Assembly: GCF_000332455.1 (NCBI RefSeq)
Contig: NZ_AOGY02000031.1
Location: 3,833-67,832, forward strand
Length of the DNA: 64,000 nucleotides
From: Leptospira vanthielii serovar Holland str. Waz Holland = ATCC 700522
Lineage (GTDB): Bacteria > Spirochaetota > Leptospiria > Leptospirales > Leptospiraceae
Direction: 5' to 3'
Shown: positions 17,383 to 25,240 of the stretch, in pieces
Position numbering within the stretch: position 1 is the stretch's first letter
Layout of the letters: each line of letters opens with the position of its first letter
Translations under genes and position numbers: made by a program
Notes under the pieces: model-generated
Seen by the model: only the letters and a program-made list of their open reading frames with translations
Told to the model about the DNA's origin: nothing
The model's database searches: none

Positions 17383-17747
17383 GCCAATCTTTTTCAAACC
17401 TCCTACTCCTAAATCTACCAGAAGCCTTTCCGCTATTTAGTGGGCGCCTCGAACTTTTTTTAGTACCAAACTGTTAACGTTTAACGACCGGGCGTACTCC
17501 GGGGTCCGCCTTCGCTCCCGTCTTCGGAGGCAAAGCCTCCTCCGACCAAGCCCTTCGTATGCCCTGGCGTGGGGATGGATGGTTTAAGAAACACCATAAC
17601 AAAACCTATATTTTAACCGATACCGACTCATTTTTGGCAGATCAAAGAAAACCAATTCACAAATTCAAAAACCTCATCAATCAAACAGATTCAGATTCAA
17701 CAGATCTTCTATCTTGACAGCCTGCCAAATTTTGTTATGGTTAGGGA
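17383..17747. other. intergenic region with a GC-rich inverted repeat
   Basis: These 365 bases hold no gene. The centre (17485-17575) is far richer in GC than the flanks. It contains a hairpin GGAGGC-AAA-GCCTCC (17526-17540), nested in an outer inverted repeat GGGCGTAC (17490-17497) / GTATGCCC (17557-17564) with one mismatch. This has the look of a REP-like or miniature palindromic repeat element. The segment 17580-17710 is AT-rich and shows no other structure. Confidence 0.5.
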
Positions 17748-18275
17748 ATGGATGTTACGATTCCGAAGTCTGAATTTGATCTCACTCAAACCCTGAATGG
17801 AGTATCTTTCGTGACACCAAGTCCACTCGGCTTCCACCAACAAATACTAGGAAAACTATTCTTTCAATTTCAACTCTGCTTACAAAAAGAAACGTTAGGT
17901 GCCATTTTCACCGCTCCCTTAGACGTGATTTTGGAGAAGGGAGTCAATGTCGTCCAACCAGATCTGATCTACATCAAAAATCAAAATTTGTCAATCTTCA
18001 ACCCGAATGGCCACATCCACGGTATCCCCGACCTACTGGTTGAAATTATATCTCCAGGATCCATCTCTCGTGACACAGTGGATAAGTTTGCCATTTATGA
18101 AAAATATGGGGTTTCTGAGTACTGGATCGTCTTTCCCGAACAGAAAGTTGTCGAAGTATTTGTTTTAAAATCGGGAAAGTATTCCCTTACTTGTAGTACG
18201 GAAAATACAAATGGGAAGATTATTTCTTCTGCATTCCCAAATTGGCAACTTGGATTAGAACAATTATTTTCGTAA
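17748..18275 (+). CDS. Uma2 family (DUF820) restriction-endonuclease-fold protein
   Basis: A 175-residue protein of the Uma2/DUF820 family, which has a PD-(D/E)XK nuclease-like fold. Catalytic-type residues are in VVQPDLIYI and PDLLVEIISPGS, followed by KFAIYEKYGVSEYWIV with the conserved Lys and Tyr-W-I-V pattern. Such genes are abundant in cyanobacteria and some Leptospira and are often linked to mobile DNA, with no firm role. TTGACA at 17714-17719 and TATGGT at 17736-17741 place a transcript start at or next to the ATG, so the mRNA may be leaderless. Confidence 0.8.
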   Translation: MDVTIPKSEFDLTQTLNGVSFVTPSPLGFHQQILGKLFFQFQLCLQKETLGAIFTAPLDVILEKGVNVVQPDLIYIKNQNLSIFNPNGHIHGIPDLLVEIISPGSISRDTVDKFAIYEKYGVSEYWIVFPEQKVVEVFVLKSGKYSLTCSTENTNGKIISSAFPNWQLGLEQLFS

Positions 18276-18336
18276 GTTCTAAACTCTTTACTAACTAGAA
18301 TTTCTTAAAATCCTTAAAGAAATTAAATATCCCATT

Positions 18337-18617
18337 TTATTCTATCTGAGTAGAAATGATCATTTCCCATACACTAGCAAGACTGAGATAGATTTGATTT
18401 TCTGAATTTTCCACTATCAGCAGAACCTTTTTTGAAATATTCATTTTGCCCTGATACAATCCAATTTTACGTTTCTGCTTTTTATCAGGCGAGAATCGGA
18501 CTAGTTTCACAATGGGTTTGCCGGCCTTGGAAATTATCACTCTTTGCCTTCTAAAGCTTGGAAAATCAACTTCGAAAGATTAGATTTCGCATCATGAATG
18601 TTATATTCCATACCCAT
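18337..18617 (-). pseudogene. decayed Phd antitoxin fused to a VapC/PIN toxin remnant
   Basis: Reading leftward from 18617, the frame gives MGMEYNIHDAKSNLSKLIFQ-ALEGKE, a Phd/YefM antitoxin N-terminus. It stops at a TGA, but shifting frame by one base at about 18541 restores VIISKAGKPIVKLV, the next part of the same antitoxin. The sequence then passes directly into KKVLLIVENSENQIYLSLASVWEM, the middle of a VapC/PIN toxin, and ends soon after. The antitoxin C-terminus, toxin start and the first catalytic Asp are lost. A one-base deletion plus an internal deletion explains this. Confidence 0.72.
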
Positions 18618-18690
18618 AAATTAGCTAACTAGACGGGCTAAAGTAATTAAAATCCCGCCGAAGGTTCTTAAAAAAACCTCCCCATCCTCT

Positions 18691-18743
18691 AAATATGTGT
18701 TGCCAAATGGCTACACATATTTCATTAGTCAAATGACTACACA
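18691..18743. promoter_or_regulatory. probable ArsR-type operators
   Basis: AAATATGTGT (18691-18700) and ACACATATTT (18713-18722) are perfect 10-base arms around GCCA-AA-TGGC (18702-18711). A second site AGTCA-AA-TGACT (18728-18739) follows, and CAAATG(G/A)CTACACA is repeated directly at 18704-18717 and 18730-18743. The second copy ends at the ArsR start codon. The arrangement suggests autorepression by the ArsR protein. Confidence 0.65.
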
Positions 18744-19067
18744 ATGGATTTAAGAAGAGACGTATTCCAAGCAATTGCCGATCCCACAAGAAGAGCCATC
18801 CTCCTCCTCGTGGCCACCCAGTCCATGACAGCAGGAAGCATAGCTTCCCACTTTGATACCAAACGGCCGACTGTTTCCAAACATTTACAAATTCTGACAG
18901 AATGCGAGTTACTGGCAAAAGAACCCAGCGGTCGGGAGATTTATTACCACTTAAATCCAAACAAAATGAAAGAGATCGCCAATTTCATAGCCCCCTTCCA
19001 GAAACTTTGGGACGACCGGTTCAACAAACTAGAATCTGTGATGAAAAACTATAAAGCCAAAGGATAA
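18744..19067 (+). CDS. ArsR family transcriptional regulator
   Basis: A 107-residue winged-helix regulator with [46 protein letters not shown] as the DNA-binding part and [10 protein letters not shown] as the wing. It lacks the paired metal-binding cysteines of the metal sensors, so it probably belongs to the non-metal ArsR group that precedes AHSA1 genes. The upstream dyad and the seven-base gap to the SRPBCC gene show an autoregulated operon. Confidence 0.88.
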   Translation: MDLRRDVFQAIADPTRRAILLLVATQSMTAGSIASHFDTKRPTVSKHLQILTECELLAKEPSGREIYYHLNPNKMKEIANFIAPFQKLWDDRFNKLESVMKNYKAKG

Positions 19068-19073
19068 AAATTT

Positions 19074-19541
19074 ATGGAACTCAAAACAAAAGTTCATGCA
19101 GAAGACGGCAAACAAGAGTTAACGATCGAACGTGAGTTTGACCTACCTGCCTCGTTAGTTTTTAAAGCGCATACAGAACCTGAACTTATCGAACAATGGA
19201 TGGGCAATAAAGTTTTGAAATTTGAAGCAAAAAACCATGGAGGTTGGATCTTTGAGACCAGAAGTCCAGAAGGGGTTGTTTTGTTCCGTGCCAATGGAGT
19301 TCTACTAAATATAAAAGAAAATGAAAGTTTTGTACGAACCTTCGAGATGGAAAACACAGGTTTCCCGATTCAACTTGAATTTTTTGAATTTCAGAAAATA
19401 TCAGAAAACAAAAGTAAACTCATTATGCATATCATCTACAAGTCCGTAGAACAAAGAGACCAGATTCTAAAGATGCCTTTTGCCCAAGGAATCAATATGG
19501 CACATAACAAGTTAGAAAAAGTGATCAAAGACAAGACTTGA
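19074..19541 (+). CDS. SRPBCC/AHSA1 domain protein
   Basis: A 155-residue START-like (SRPBCC) protein of the AHSA1 group: LTIEREFDLPASLVFKAHTEPELIEQWMG at the start, a RANGVLLNIKENESFVRTFEM middle and the terminal QGINMAHNKLEKVI helix. These proteins bind hydrophobic ligands in an internal cavity. ArsR-AHSA1 pairs are common and transcribed together. The ligand is unknown. Confidence 0.85.
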   Translation: MELKTKVHAEDGKQELTIEREFDLPASLVFKAHTEPELIEQWMGNKVLKFEAKNHGGWIFETRSPEGVVLFRANGVLLNIKENESFVRTFEMENTGFPIQLEFFEFQKISENKSKLIMHIIYKSVEQRDQILKMPFAQGINMAHNKLEKVIKDKT

Positions 19542-19565
19542 TAAAACTCAAATCAATGAATTAGT

Positions 19566-20168
19566 ATGGATACAAACAAAAAAAAATCTACGACAAAGCC
19601 CGCTGACTTCTTTTTTAAAGATACTAAATCCTGGAAAAAAGAGTTTGAAATTTTGCGTTCTATTGCCTTGGGAAGTAAGTTAGCAGAAGAAATCAAATGG
19701 GGGCAACCTTGTTATACTCTGCACGGACAAAACATATTCTTGTTACATGGATTCAAAGAATACTGTGCCATCTTATTTTTTAAAGGAGCCTTACTAAAAG
19801 ATTCTAAAAAAATTCTTATCCAACAGTCAGAAAACGTCCAATCGGCAAGACAAATCCGCTTCCAAAATTCTTCTGAAATCACGAAACTTCAAACAGTCCT
19901 CAAATCCTATATCAAAGAAGCCATACAGGTGGAAAAATCAGGGGAAAAAGTTGCGATGAAAAAAACCTCTGAGTATGAGGTTCCAGAAGAGTTTTTAAGA
20001 CACTTAGAATCAAATGCAAAGTTACACACTGCTTTTTTATCTTTAACCCCCGGCAGACAGAGAGGATATCTACTCCATTTTTCTGGAGCAAAACGCTCCG
20101 AAACAAGAGAAGAGAGAATTCAAAAACAAATACCAAATATTTTAAGCGGAAAAGGACTGAACGATTAA
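19566..20168 (+). CDS. YdeI-like (DUF1801/OmdA) protein
   Basis: A 200-residue protein of the YdeI/DUF1801 type: an N-terminal frataxin-like domain (EEIKWGQPCYTLHGQNIFLL, then YCAILFFKGALLKD) and a C-terminal OmdA segment (PEEFLRHLESNAKLHTAFLSLTPGRQRGYLLHFSGAKRSETREERIQK). It is third in the ArsR-SRPBCC-YdeI-DoxX run, a gene set that recurs in other bacteria. Its function is unknown; cation or antimicrobial-peptide tolerance has been suggested for relatives. Confidence 0.85.
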   Translation: MDTNKKKSTTKPADFFFKDTKSWKKEFEILRSIALGSKLAEEIKWGQPCYTLHGQNIFLLHGFKEYCAILFFKGALLKDSKKILIQQSENVQSARQIRFQNSSEITKLQTVLKSYIKEAIQVEKSGEKVAMKKTSEYEVPEEFLRHLESNAKLHTAFLSLTPGRQRGYLLHFSGAKRSETREERIQKQIPNILSGKGLND

Positions 20169-20252
20169 GCGTAAGTTATGGGAGAACTACATTTAGTGAT
20201 GCACCGATCTTCGCCAACAAACAGAAATTATATTCTAATTTAGGAGAATTTT

Positions 20253-20624
20253 ATGTCAGAGAAAACGAAAAAAATAGCGTATTGGTTCTTTACTCTTTGG
20301 TTGTCCTTGGGTATGGTATCAACTGCGATTGTGCAACTTATGAAACTTCCTGAAGAAGTAGAAAAGATAAACCAACTGGGTTATCCCAGTTATTTTTTAA
20401 CACTTCTGGGTGTTTGGAAACTACTTGGTGTCATTGCCGTTCTAACGCCAAAATATGTTTTACTGAAAGAATGGGCTTATGCTGGATTTTTCTTTGCGAT
20501 GTCGGGAGCTGCCTATTCACATATAGTCTCTGGTCATCCGATTGGAGAAATTTTTCCTTCGCTTCTTCTTTTGGCACTCACTGTGATTTCTTGGTACTTA
20601 CGTCCAGCAAATCGCAGAGTCTGA
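20253..20624 (+). CDS. DoxX-like membrane protein
   Basis: A 123-residue protein with four membrane helices in the DoxX-like pattern (LPEEVEKINQLGYPSYFLTLLGVWKLLGVIAVL, then WAYAGFFFAMSGAAYSHIVSGH). Members are linked to redox or stress physiology. It ends the ArsR-led cluster after an 84-base gap. A hairpin follows at 20660-20686. Confidence 0.85.
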   Translation: MSEKTKKIAYWFFTLWLSLGMVSTAIVQLMKLPEEVEKINQLGYPSYFLTLLGVWKLLGVIAVLTPKYVLLKEWAYAGFFFAMSGAAYSHIVSGHPIGEIFPSLLLLALTVISWYLRPANRRV

Positions 20625-20659
20625 AGAATGAAGAGCAAACTTCCTAATTTTTTAGTAAA

Positions 20660-20686
20660 CTCTCCTCTAGATTCAAAAGAGGGGAG
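20660..20686. terminator. hairpin between convergent genes
   Basis: CTCTCCTCT (20660-20668) pairs with AGAGGGGAG (20678-20686) with one G-U pair, around a nine-base loop, and is followed by a mixed AT-rich stretch (TAGAAATAATTTT). It lies between the DoxX gene and the convergent glycosyltransferase-like gene, so it may stop both transcripts. Confidence 0.55.
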
Positions 20687-20722
20687 TAGAAATAATTTTC
20701 CTATCTATTGTTAGAAAACAAA

Positions 20723-21970
20723 CTATTTTCCAATTTGGCTATTTATATTTCTTATAAAAAACACTACTCGCCTCAAAAAAACCCTGTAGCTTAATAATAA
20801 GGCATAAATACTCACAGGTAATAAAACTATATTGATTCTCGCATATGAAGTTGCTAAATGCCAAGTGATATCTTGGATACTGAATACATAAATAATGTTA
20901 TAGCCGCTGATAAGAATCAAAAGGGAAAAGCCAATGCCAACTAACCTTAGCTTTTTGGAAATAAATAAAGAAATCATTGAAACCAAAAAGAGACCATACA
21001 TTTGCTTAAAATGAAATTGGTAAGAATAAGTTATAATTGAGGGGATTCGGGTCGTAAGTGCATTCGATAACTCTGCAGGTTCTAAAAGTATGGCAAATTT
21101 AAAATCTACATTCCCAAAACCATTGGATAATTTTGGTGTAAATAAGATGAAAAGAAAAGGCAATGTTGTTCCTACTACCAAACTGAGAACAGATTTGATA
21201 ATTTGCAGGTTTCTCGTTTTATGCAAAAGTATAAATACTGCATACAAAAAAGTTATTATAAAAAACAAAATCCCCTCAGTCTTAATTATAATTGGCAAAC
21301 TAATACAAATTCCAAGTAAGAATACATCAAGCAACTTTTTTGGTTTAATGGAATGAGCACTGGAAATAGATATCAGAAGTATCAGAGATAAAGGCAGTTC
21401 AGCACATAAGTCAGTCGAAATTTGGAAAAATTTCAAATTTGAATATAGCAATGCTAACCCAATTAAGGCCAAAGTTTTTTGTTTTATTCGATCAAGAAAA
21501 CTGAAAACAATAAAAAATGTACACAAGATACTAATGAAGTAAAGAATTTCTATAAGCCAATCGGATAACATTATCCCAATTAAGGTTACAAAAATAGGTA
21601 AGCCTATTGGATATTCTGGGTGAATACTTGCCATCACAGGAAGGCTTACTTTTCCATTATTTATGTATTCATAAGTAATGGATTTTGACTTTAAGCTCCA
21701 GTTTGCCCAAGAATCCCACATGCCATAAAGCTCTATATCCCATCGAATAACAAAGAGGGTTGATAAGAAAAATGTAATAATCGCACTTAGGAATAATATT
21801 TTTTTCTGTTCTTTTAGAACTTCAAATAAATGTTCCCTATTGAACCAAAGCGCAAAGAAGGTTATGACTATAGGGAAAATGGGGAAAGTTGATCTATACA
21901 TAGTCGGCACATGCTGTACAAACAAAAGTGTATATAATACCAATAGATATAAAAATGAAATTAACTTCAT
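20723..21970 (-). CDS. GT-C-like integral membrane glycosyltransferase, unassigned
   Basis: A 415-residue protein with roughly ten membrane helices. A conserved-looking loop after the second or third helix (IELYGMWDSWANWSLKSKSI, then ASIHPEYPIGLP) carries the acidic and Trp-rich pattern of GT-C enzymes that use lipid-linked sugars. No closer family is recognised. The DNA is notably more AT-rich than the neighbours, a sign of transfer. It overlaps its partner by four bases. Confidence 0.6.
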   Translation of the reverse strand: MKLISFLYLLVLYTLLFVQHVPTMYRSTFPIFPIVITFFALWFNREHLFEVLKEQKKILFLSAIITFFLSTLFVIRWDIELYGMWDSWANWSLKSKSITYEYINNGKVSLPVMASIHPEYPIGLPIFVTLIGIMLSDWLIEILYFISILCTFFIVFSFLDRIKQKTLALIGLALLYSNLKFFQISTDLCAELPLSLILLISISSAHSIKPKKLLDVFLLGICISLPIIIKTEGILFFIITFLYAVFILLHKTRNLQIIKSVLSLVVGTTLPFLFILFTPKLSNGFGNVDFKFAILLEPAELSNALTTRIPSIITYSYQFHFKQMYGLFLVSMISLFISKKLRLVGIGFSLLILISGYNIIYVFSIQDITWHLATSYARINIVLLPVSIYALLLSYRVFLRRVVFFIRNINSQIGK

Positions 21971-22365
21971 ATTGATTTGGAAAGTAGCGTATAGTGCTCG
22001 GAAAAGTTTAACAATCGAAAACTTTGAAAGTTTTCGATTTGGGTCATATTTTTATTTAAAATCAAAAAATATCCATCACCATGAAGGGATCTTTTGTTCG
22101 AAAGATCAACTAACTCAAATTTACAAGGGAGTAAAGCAAATGTAATTGCTTGGCTTGCATCAACTTTTTCTGGATTCATAGCTTCTGGATTAACGTAAAT
22201 CACGGAAGAACATTTTTTTCGAATGGGGGAAGAAATCACCTCCAGTTCAGTAATGATAGAAGTTGCATCTCGTTCCGAAATCAAATCTGTGTAAAGAGTC
22301 GCTATCTCTCTATATTTCAAATATATTTTCAATATAGATTTTAATTCTTTATAATTTCTTTGCAC
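21967..22365 (-). CDS. hypothetical protein coupled to the GT-C-like gene
   Basis: A 132-residue protein without recognised family, rich in Glu/Lys/Ile. Its stop overlaps the start of the GT-C-like gene by four bases, so the two are co-translated. It has no clear signal or membrane helix. The middle (SSVIYVNPEAMNPEKVDASQAITFALLPCKFELVDL) resembles a periplasmic-type domain, but the N-terminus argues against export. AT-rich like its partner. Confidence 0.55.
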   Translation of the reverse strand: MQRNYKELKSILKIYLKYREIATLYTDLISERDATSIITELEVISSPIRKKCSSVIYVNPEAMNPEKVDASQAITFALLPCKFELVDLSNKRSLHGDGYFLILNKNMTQIENFQSFRLLNFSEHYTLLSKSI

Positions 22366-22407
22366 TAAAAAGAAGCAAAATATTATAGCTAGGCAATTAA
22401 TACATTT

Positions 22408-22456
22408 GTAAGTTGTAAGTTGTAAGTTGTAAGTTGTAAGTTGTAAGTTGTAAGTT
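22408..22456. repeat. seven tandem copies of GTAAGTT
   Basis: The heptamer GTAAGTT is repeated exactly seven times with no interruption (49 bases). It lies in the 254-base gap upstream of the AT-rich gene pair, about 43 bases before its start codon at 22365. A seven-base unit can change length by slippage and would alter promoter spacing. No other feature is seen in this gap. Confidence 0.9.
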
Positions 22457-22619
22457 TTTAATACTGATCATTGATTTTGCCTAATAGTCTAAAATAAAAC
22501 TCTTGTTACAATTTTTTATATCTATTTTCAACAGCAACTCTTTATCAACTAACTTCAATTGTAAAGAAAATAAAATTGCCATCATTAAACTAAGCTTTTT
22601 CCAGGCATTTTAAAAAGTC

Positions 22620-23273
22620 TCATTTTGACCCAAATTTTTTGTATTCCCGATACCAATGGTAACAACCATAAAAGGCAATGAGTAAAAACACAACGTACTC
22701 TGCAGTAACAAAGGGAATCTCTTTTAGAGAATACAAACCAATACAAACCACGTCCACAAGAACCCATAAAAACCAAGATTCTAGTATCCGTCTCGCCAAA
22801 AGAAAATTTGCCACGATGCTTGCAGTGGTAGTGAATGCATCCCAGTATGGGTAACTTGGTGGCATCTTAAAAATATTGGGGAGTAAACTAGGTAAATAAA
22901 AAGTAAATTCCCCCAATAGATAAGTAGATACTAATATGGTAGAAAACAATATTGTATTTTTTTTCCAGCCCAATGAATGAATCTTCAAAAAATATCCTGA
23001 CTTTTTACGCCATACCCACCATCCATAGATACTTGATCCAAAAAAATAAATTTGTAATAACATATCCGAATAGAGTTGGATCTGAAAGAACAAAAAGAAA
23101 AAACAGATGGAGTTAAATATCCCGATGGGCCAAGTGAGGATATGATTTCGTGAGGCCAAATATACACAAACGAGTCCAGAGCTTGTTCCAAAAAATTCGA
23201 GTACCGATAATGGATATCCAAAACAAACAAATAGTGTATAGTCTAAGGAAATAAAGTGTGAGACTGTATCCAT
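22620..23273 (-). CDS. pnuC: nicotinamide riboside/mononucleotide transporter PnuC
   Basis: A 217-residue membrane protein of the PnuC family with seven hydrophobic segments. Family patterns seen are an N-terminal helix with a small-residue turn, SSIYGWWVWRKKSG in the middle and the VNFLLARRILESWFLWVLVDVVCIGLYSLKEI type segment in which the Trp-rich helix contacts the ligand. It imports NAD precursors. No NAD-synthesis gene is next to it and no riboswitch-like structure was seen upstream. Confidence 0.85.
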   Translation of the reverse strand: MDTVSHFISLDYTLFVCFGYPLSVLEFFGTSSGLVCVYLASRNHILTWPIGIFNSICFFFLFFQIQLYSDMLLQIYFFGSSIYGWWVWRKKSGYFLKIHSLGWKKNTILFSTILVSTYLLGEFTFYLPSLLPNIFKMPPSYPYWDAFTTTASIVANFLLARRILESWFLWVLVDVVCIGLYSLKEIPFVTAEYVVFLLIAFYGCYHWYREYKKFGSK

Positions 23274-23343
23274 TTAGTATTTAGAAATTGATAAGAGGTA
23301 TTTTCTATTTGAAACCAAACTGTTTTTCGTATTTTTCTTTTTG

Positions 23344-24021
23344 TTAAATCCGAAAAAAATCTTCTTTAAACCCTTTTTCTCCAAGCCATTTACTTTGTAA
23401 AAGATTGTATCCTACGATTTCAAAATCACGAGAAATCCATTTTCTGTATTTTTTTTTGGTTCTAGAGAAGGCATACGGGTCAGTGAATGACATCTCTTCC
23501 TTCATCACCGCATAGTCTTCGTTTGTCGGAACAGTGAAATACAAGTAATTACAATATTTTGCCATTTTTTCCAAAACACCAGGGATCATTCCATCGGGGA
23601 GGTATTGGATCACAGAATTACAAATCCCAAGTTCTACTGGTTCCTTTTCTAATTTAGGAAGTTTGAAAGTTTCTAAAGATTCATGATAGAGATGGAATTT
23701 GTCAGAACGTTTCACCCAATCTTTTTTCTTTAGGTCTTCGTAGGCTTCTTTGGAAGCATCCACGGCATACACTTTCACTGGGGAAAAAGTTTTTACCATC
23801 TCTCTAAGGAGAATCGCCTTCCCAAATCCAAAATCAGCCATTTTGTAAACAGGAATTTCCATCAGTTGAAACAAAGCTCTTAAATACTCAGCATGTTGTT
23901 TGGCATTATAAGAACCATCGACATCCAACCCATTACCGTAAATATCTGACCAATACGACCCATCGAACTCTTTGCCATTTTTACCAAAACCAAAGTTTTT
24001 TTTGTTCAAAAAACTCTTCAT
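23344..24021 (-). CDS. class I SAM-dependent methyltransferase
   Basis: A 225-residue protein with a Rossmann-type methyltransferase core: VYKMADFGFGKAILLREMV as motif I, VKVYAVDAS as motif II and LGICNSVIQYLPDG as motif IV. The start overlaps the stop of the J-domain-like gene by one base (TAATG), so the two are coupled. The substrate is unknown; the coupling hints that it could act on a protein in the same pathway. Confidence 0.78.
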   Translation of the reverse strand: MKSFLNKKNFGFGKNGKEFDGSYWSDIYGNGLDVDGSYNAKQHAEYLRALFQLMEIPVYKMADFGFGKAILLREMVKTFSPVKVYAVDASKEAYEDLKKKDWVKRSDKFHLYHESLETFKLPKLEKEPVELGICNSVIQYLPDGMIPGVLEKMAKYCNYLYFTVPTNEDYAVMKEEMSFTDPYAFSRTKKKYRKWISRDFEIVGYNLLQSKWLGEKGFKEDFFRI

Positions 24022-25172
24022 TAGAATTGGGTCCCTAAACTTTGTAATTCACGTATCATTTCTTTGATGTATTTCGGTTCTTTTGTTAGTTGTTCTACTT
24101 CCTTTTCATACGTTTGAGTCACCATTTGGTTGTCTATTTTTACACGTTTTAAATAGGTATTTAAGGTTTCTTTTGTGATTTTTCTTTCTGGAAATTCAGC
24201 CATCAAGGGATGTGAAAAAAACCTCTGCCGAATCGAATCTTCCAAATCACGAATTTTTGTTTTGATGATACCCACAAACCGTTTGATCGAAGTATCTTGG
24301 AAAGATACATCTGTTTGTTGGTTGGGGATAAGTTCATCTACTTGCATTTTAATTTCTAAAATTTCTGCAATATTCATATTGTCTCTCGCACCGGAGAGTT
24401 TAGTCATAAGTTTTGATTTTTTTTCCCGCAAAGTTGGGTCCTGTTCTTTGTCGGGATGAATGAGTTTGGCTAAATTTTTGAAAAGTGTATTGATGTCTGT
24501 GCTTAATAGACGTTCCGATTCTAAGATCTTTTTTTCCTTCTCGGTTTGTGATTTGGTTTTCTTTCTTTCACTCGACTGGGAACCTCTACTTCTAAAGTAA
24601 TCCGATCTGTATTCTTCATACTTTTCACGAAATTCTCTATATTTTTCTTCGTGAGATTCCCTTTCCTCTTCCGAATCAAACCCAGTTCGATTCATATCAT
24701 CCAAATCAATTTCTACTCCAAATGTATTTTTGATTCTAGATTCCATTTGGTTTTTATATCGAAGGCGTTCTAGACGTTCAAATTTAGTTTCCAATTGGTC
24801 ACGATACTTTCCATAGAATGTAGAGTCTTCCATCATTGAATCATTACACATTTCCAAAAGATAACGTCGTAAAAATTCCCTTTGCATCTTACCAAAAGAA
24901 AGTTTTTCTTCAATTAGGATGGCACACATCAGTTCAAAACGTGTTCGCTCTAATTTTTTCTGTTTTTCTAATTCGGGTAAAACATCATTTATATAAGTTT
25001 CATTGACTAGTTGAAATAAAGGTTCAATTTCTCTGGAACGTTCTAAGGTCTCTTTGTGTTTACGGAGAGCATCGTTAAACTCTTTTTGGGCTTTAGTTTG
25101 GTTGGAAGAAATTCCCGTCCAAATCAGAGTTTCCTCTGCGGTTTCTATAGGTTTGGATTTTTGTTTTGGCAT
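24021..25172 (-). CDS. coiled-coil protein with J-domain-like HPD motif
   Basis: A 383-residue, highly charged, mostly helical protein. A J-domain-like segment (about 215-280) has the diagnostic His-Pro-Asp at 239-241 in LFKNLAKLIHPDKEQDP, followed by a helix that should be helix III. J-domains stimulate Hsp70 ATPase. The rest is coiled coil with no zinc fingers or glycine-rich part, so it is not DnaJ or CbpA. It is coupled to the methyltransferase gene downstream. Confidence 0.7.
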   Translation of the reverse strand: MPKQKSKPIETAEETLIWTGISSNQTKAQKEFNDALRKHKETLERSREIEPLFQLVNETYINDVLPELEKQKKLERTRFELMCAILIEEKLSFGKMQREFLRRYLLEMCNDSMMEDSTFYGKYRDQLETKFERLERLRYKNQMESRIKNTFGVEIDLDDMNRTGFDSEEERESHEEKYREFREKYEEYRSDYFRSRGSQSSERKKTKSQTEKEKKILESERLLSTDINTLFKNLAKLIHPDKEQDPTLREKKSKLMTKLSGARDNMNIAEILEIKMQVDELIPNQQTDVSFQDTSIKRFVGIIKTKIRDLEDSIRQRFFSHPLMAEFPERKITKETLNTYLKRVKIDNQMVTQTYEKEVEQLTKEPKYIKEMIRELQSLGTQF

Positions 25173-25189
25173 TACGGGAAAAGAAAAAG

Positions 25190-25214
25190 TCGCCAGATAA
25201 CCTGTATCTGGCGA
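25190..25214 (-). terminator. rho-independent terminator of acn
   Basis: On the minus strand the perfect 10-base stem TCGCCAGATA / TATCTGGCGA with a five-base loop is followed by CTTTTTCTTTTCC. It lies 27 bases after the aconitase stop and just before the J-domain-like gene start. Confidence 0.85.
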
Positions 25215-25240
25215 TGGTTCGAGGTTGTTTCGCTAAAATC

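Noticed and set aside
22408..22456. CRISPR array
   Set aside because: The units are only seven bases, contiguous, with no spacers.
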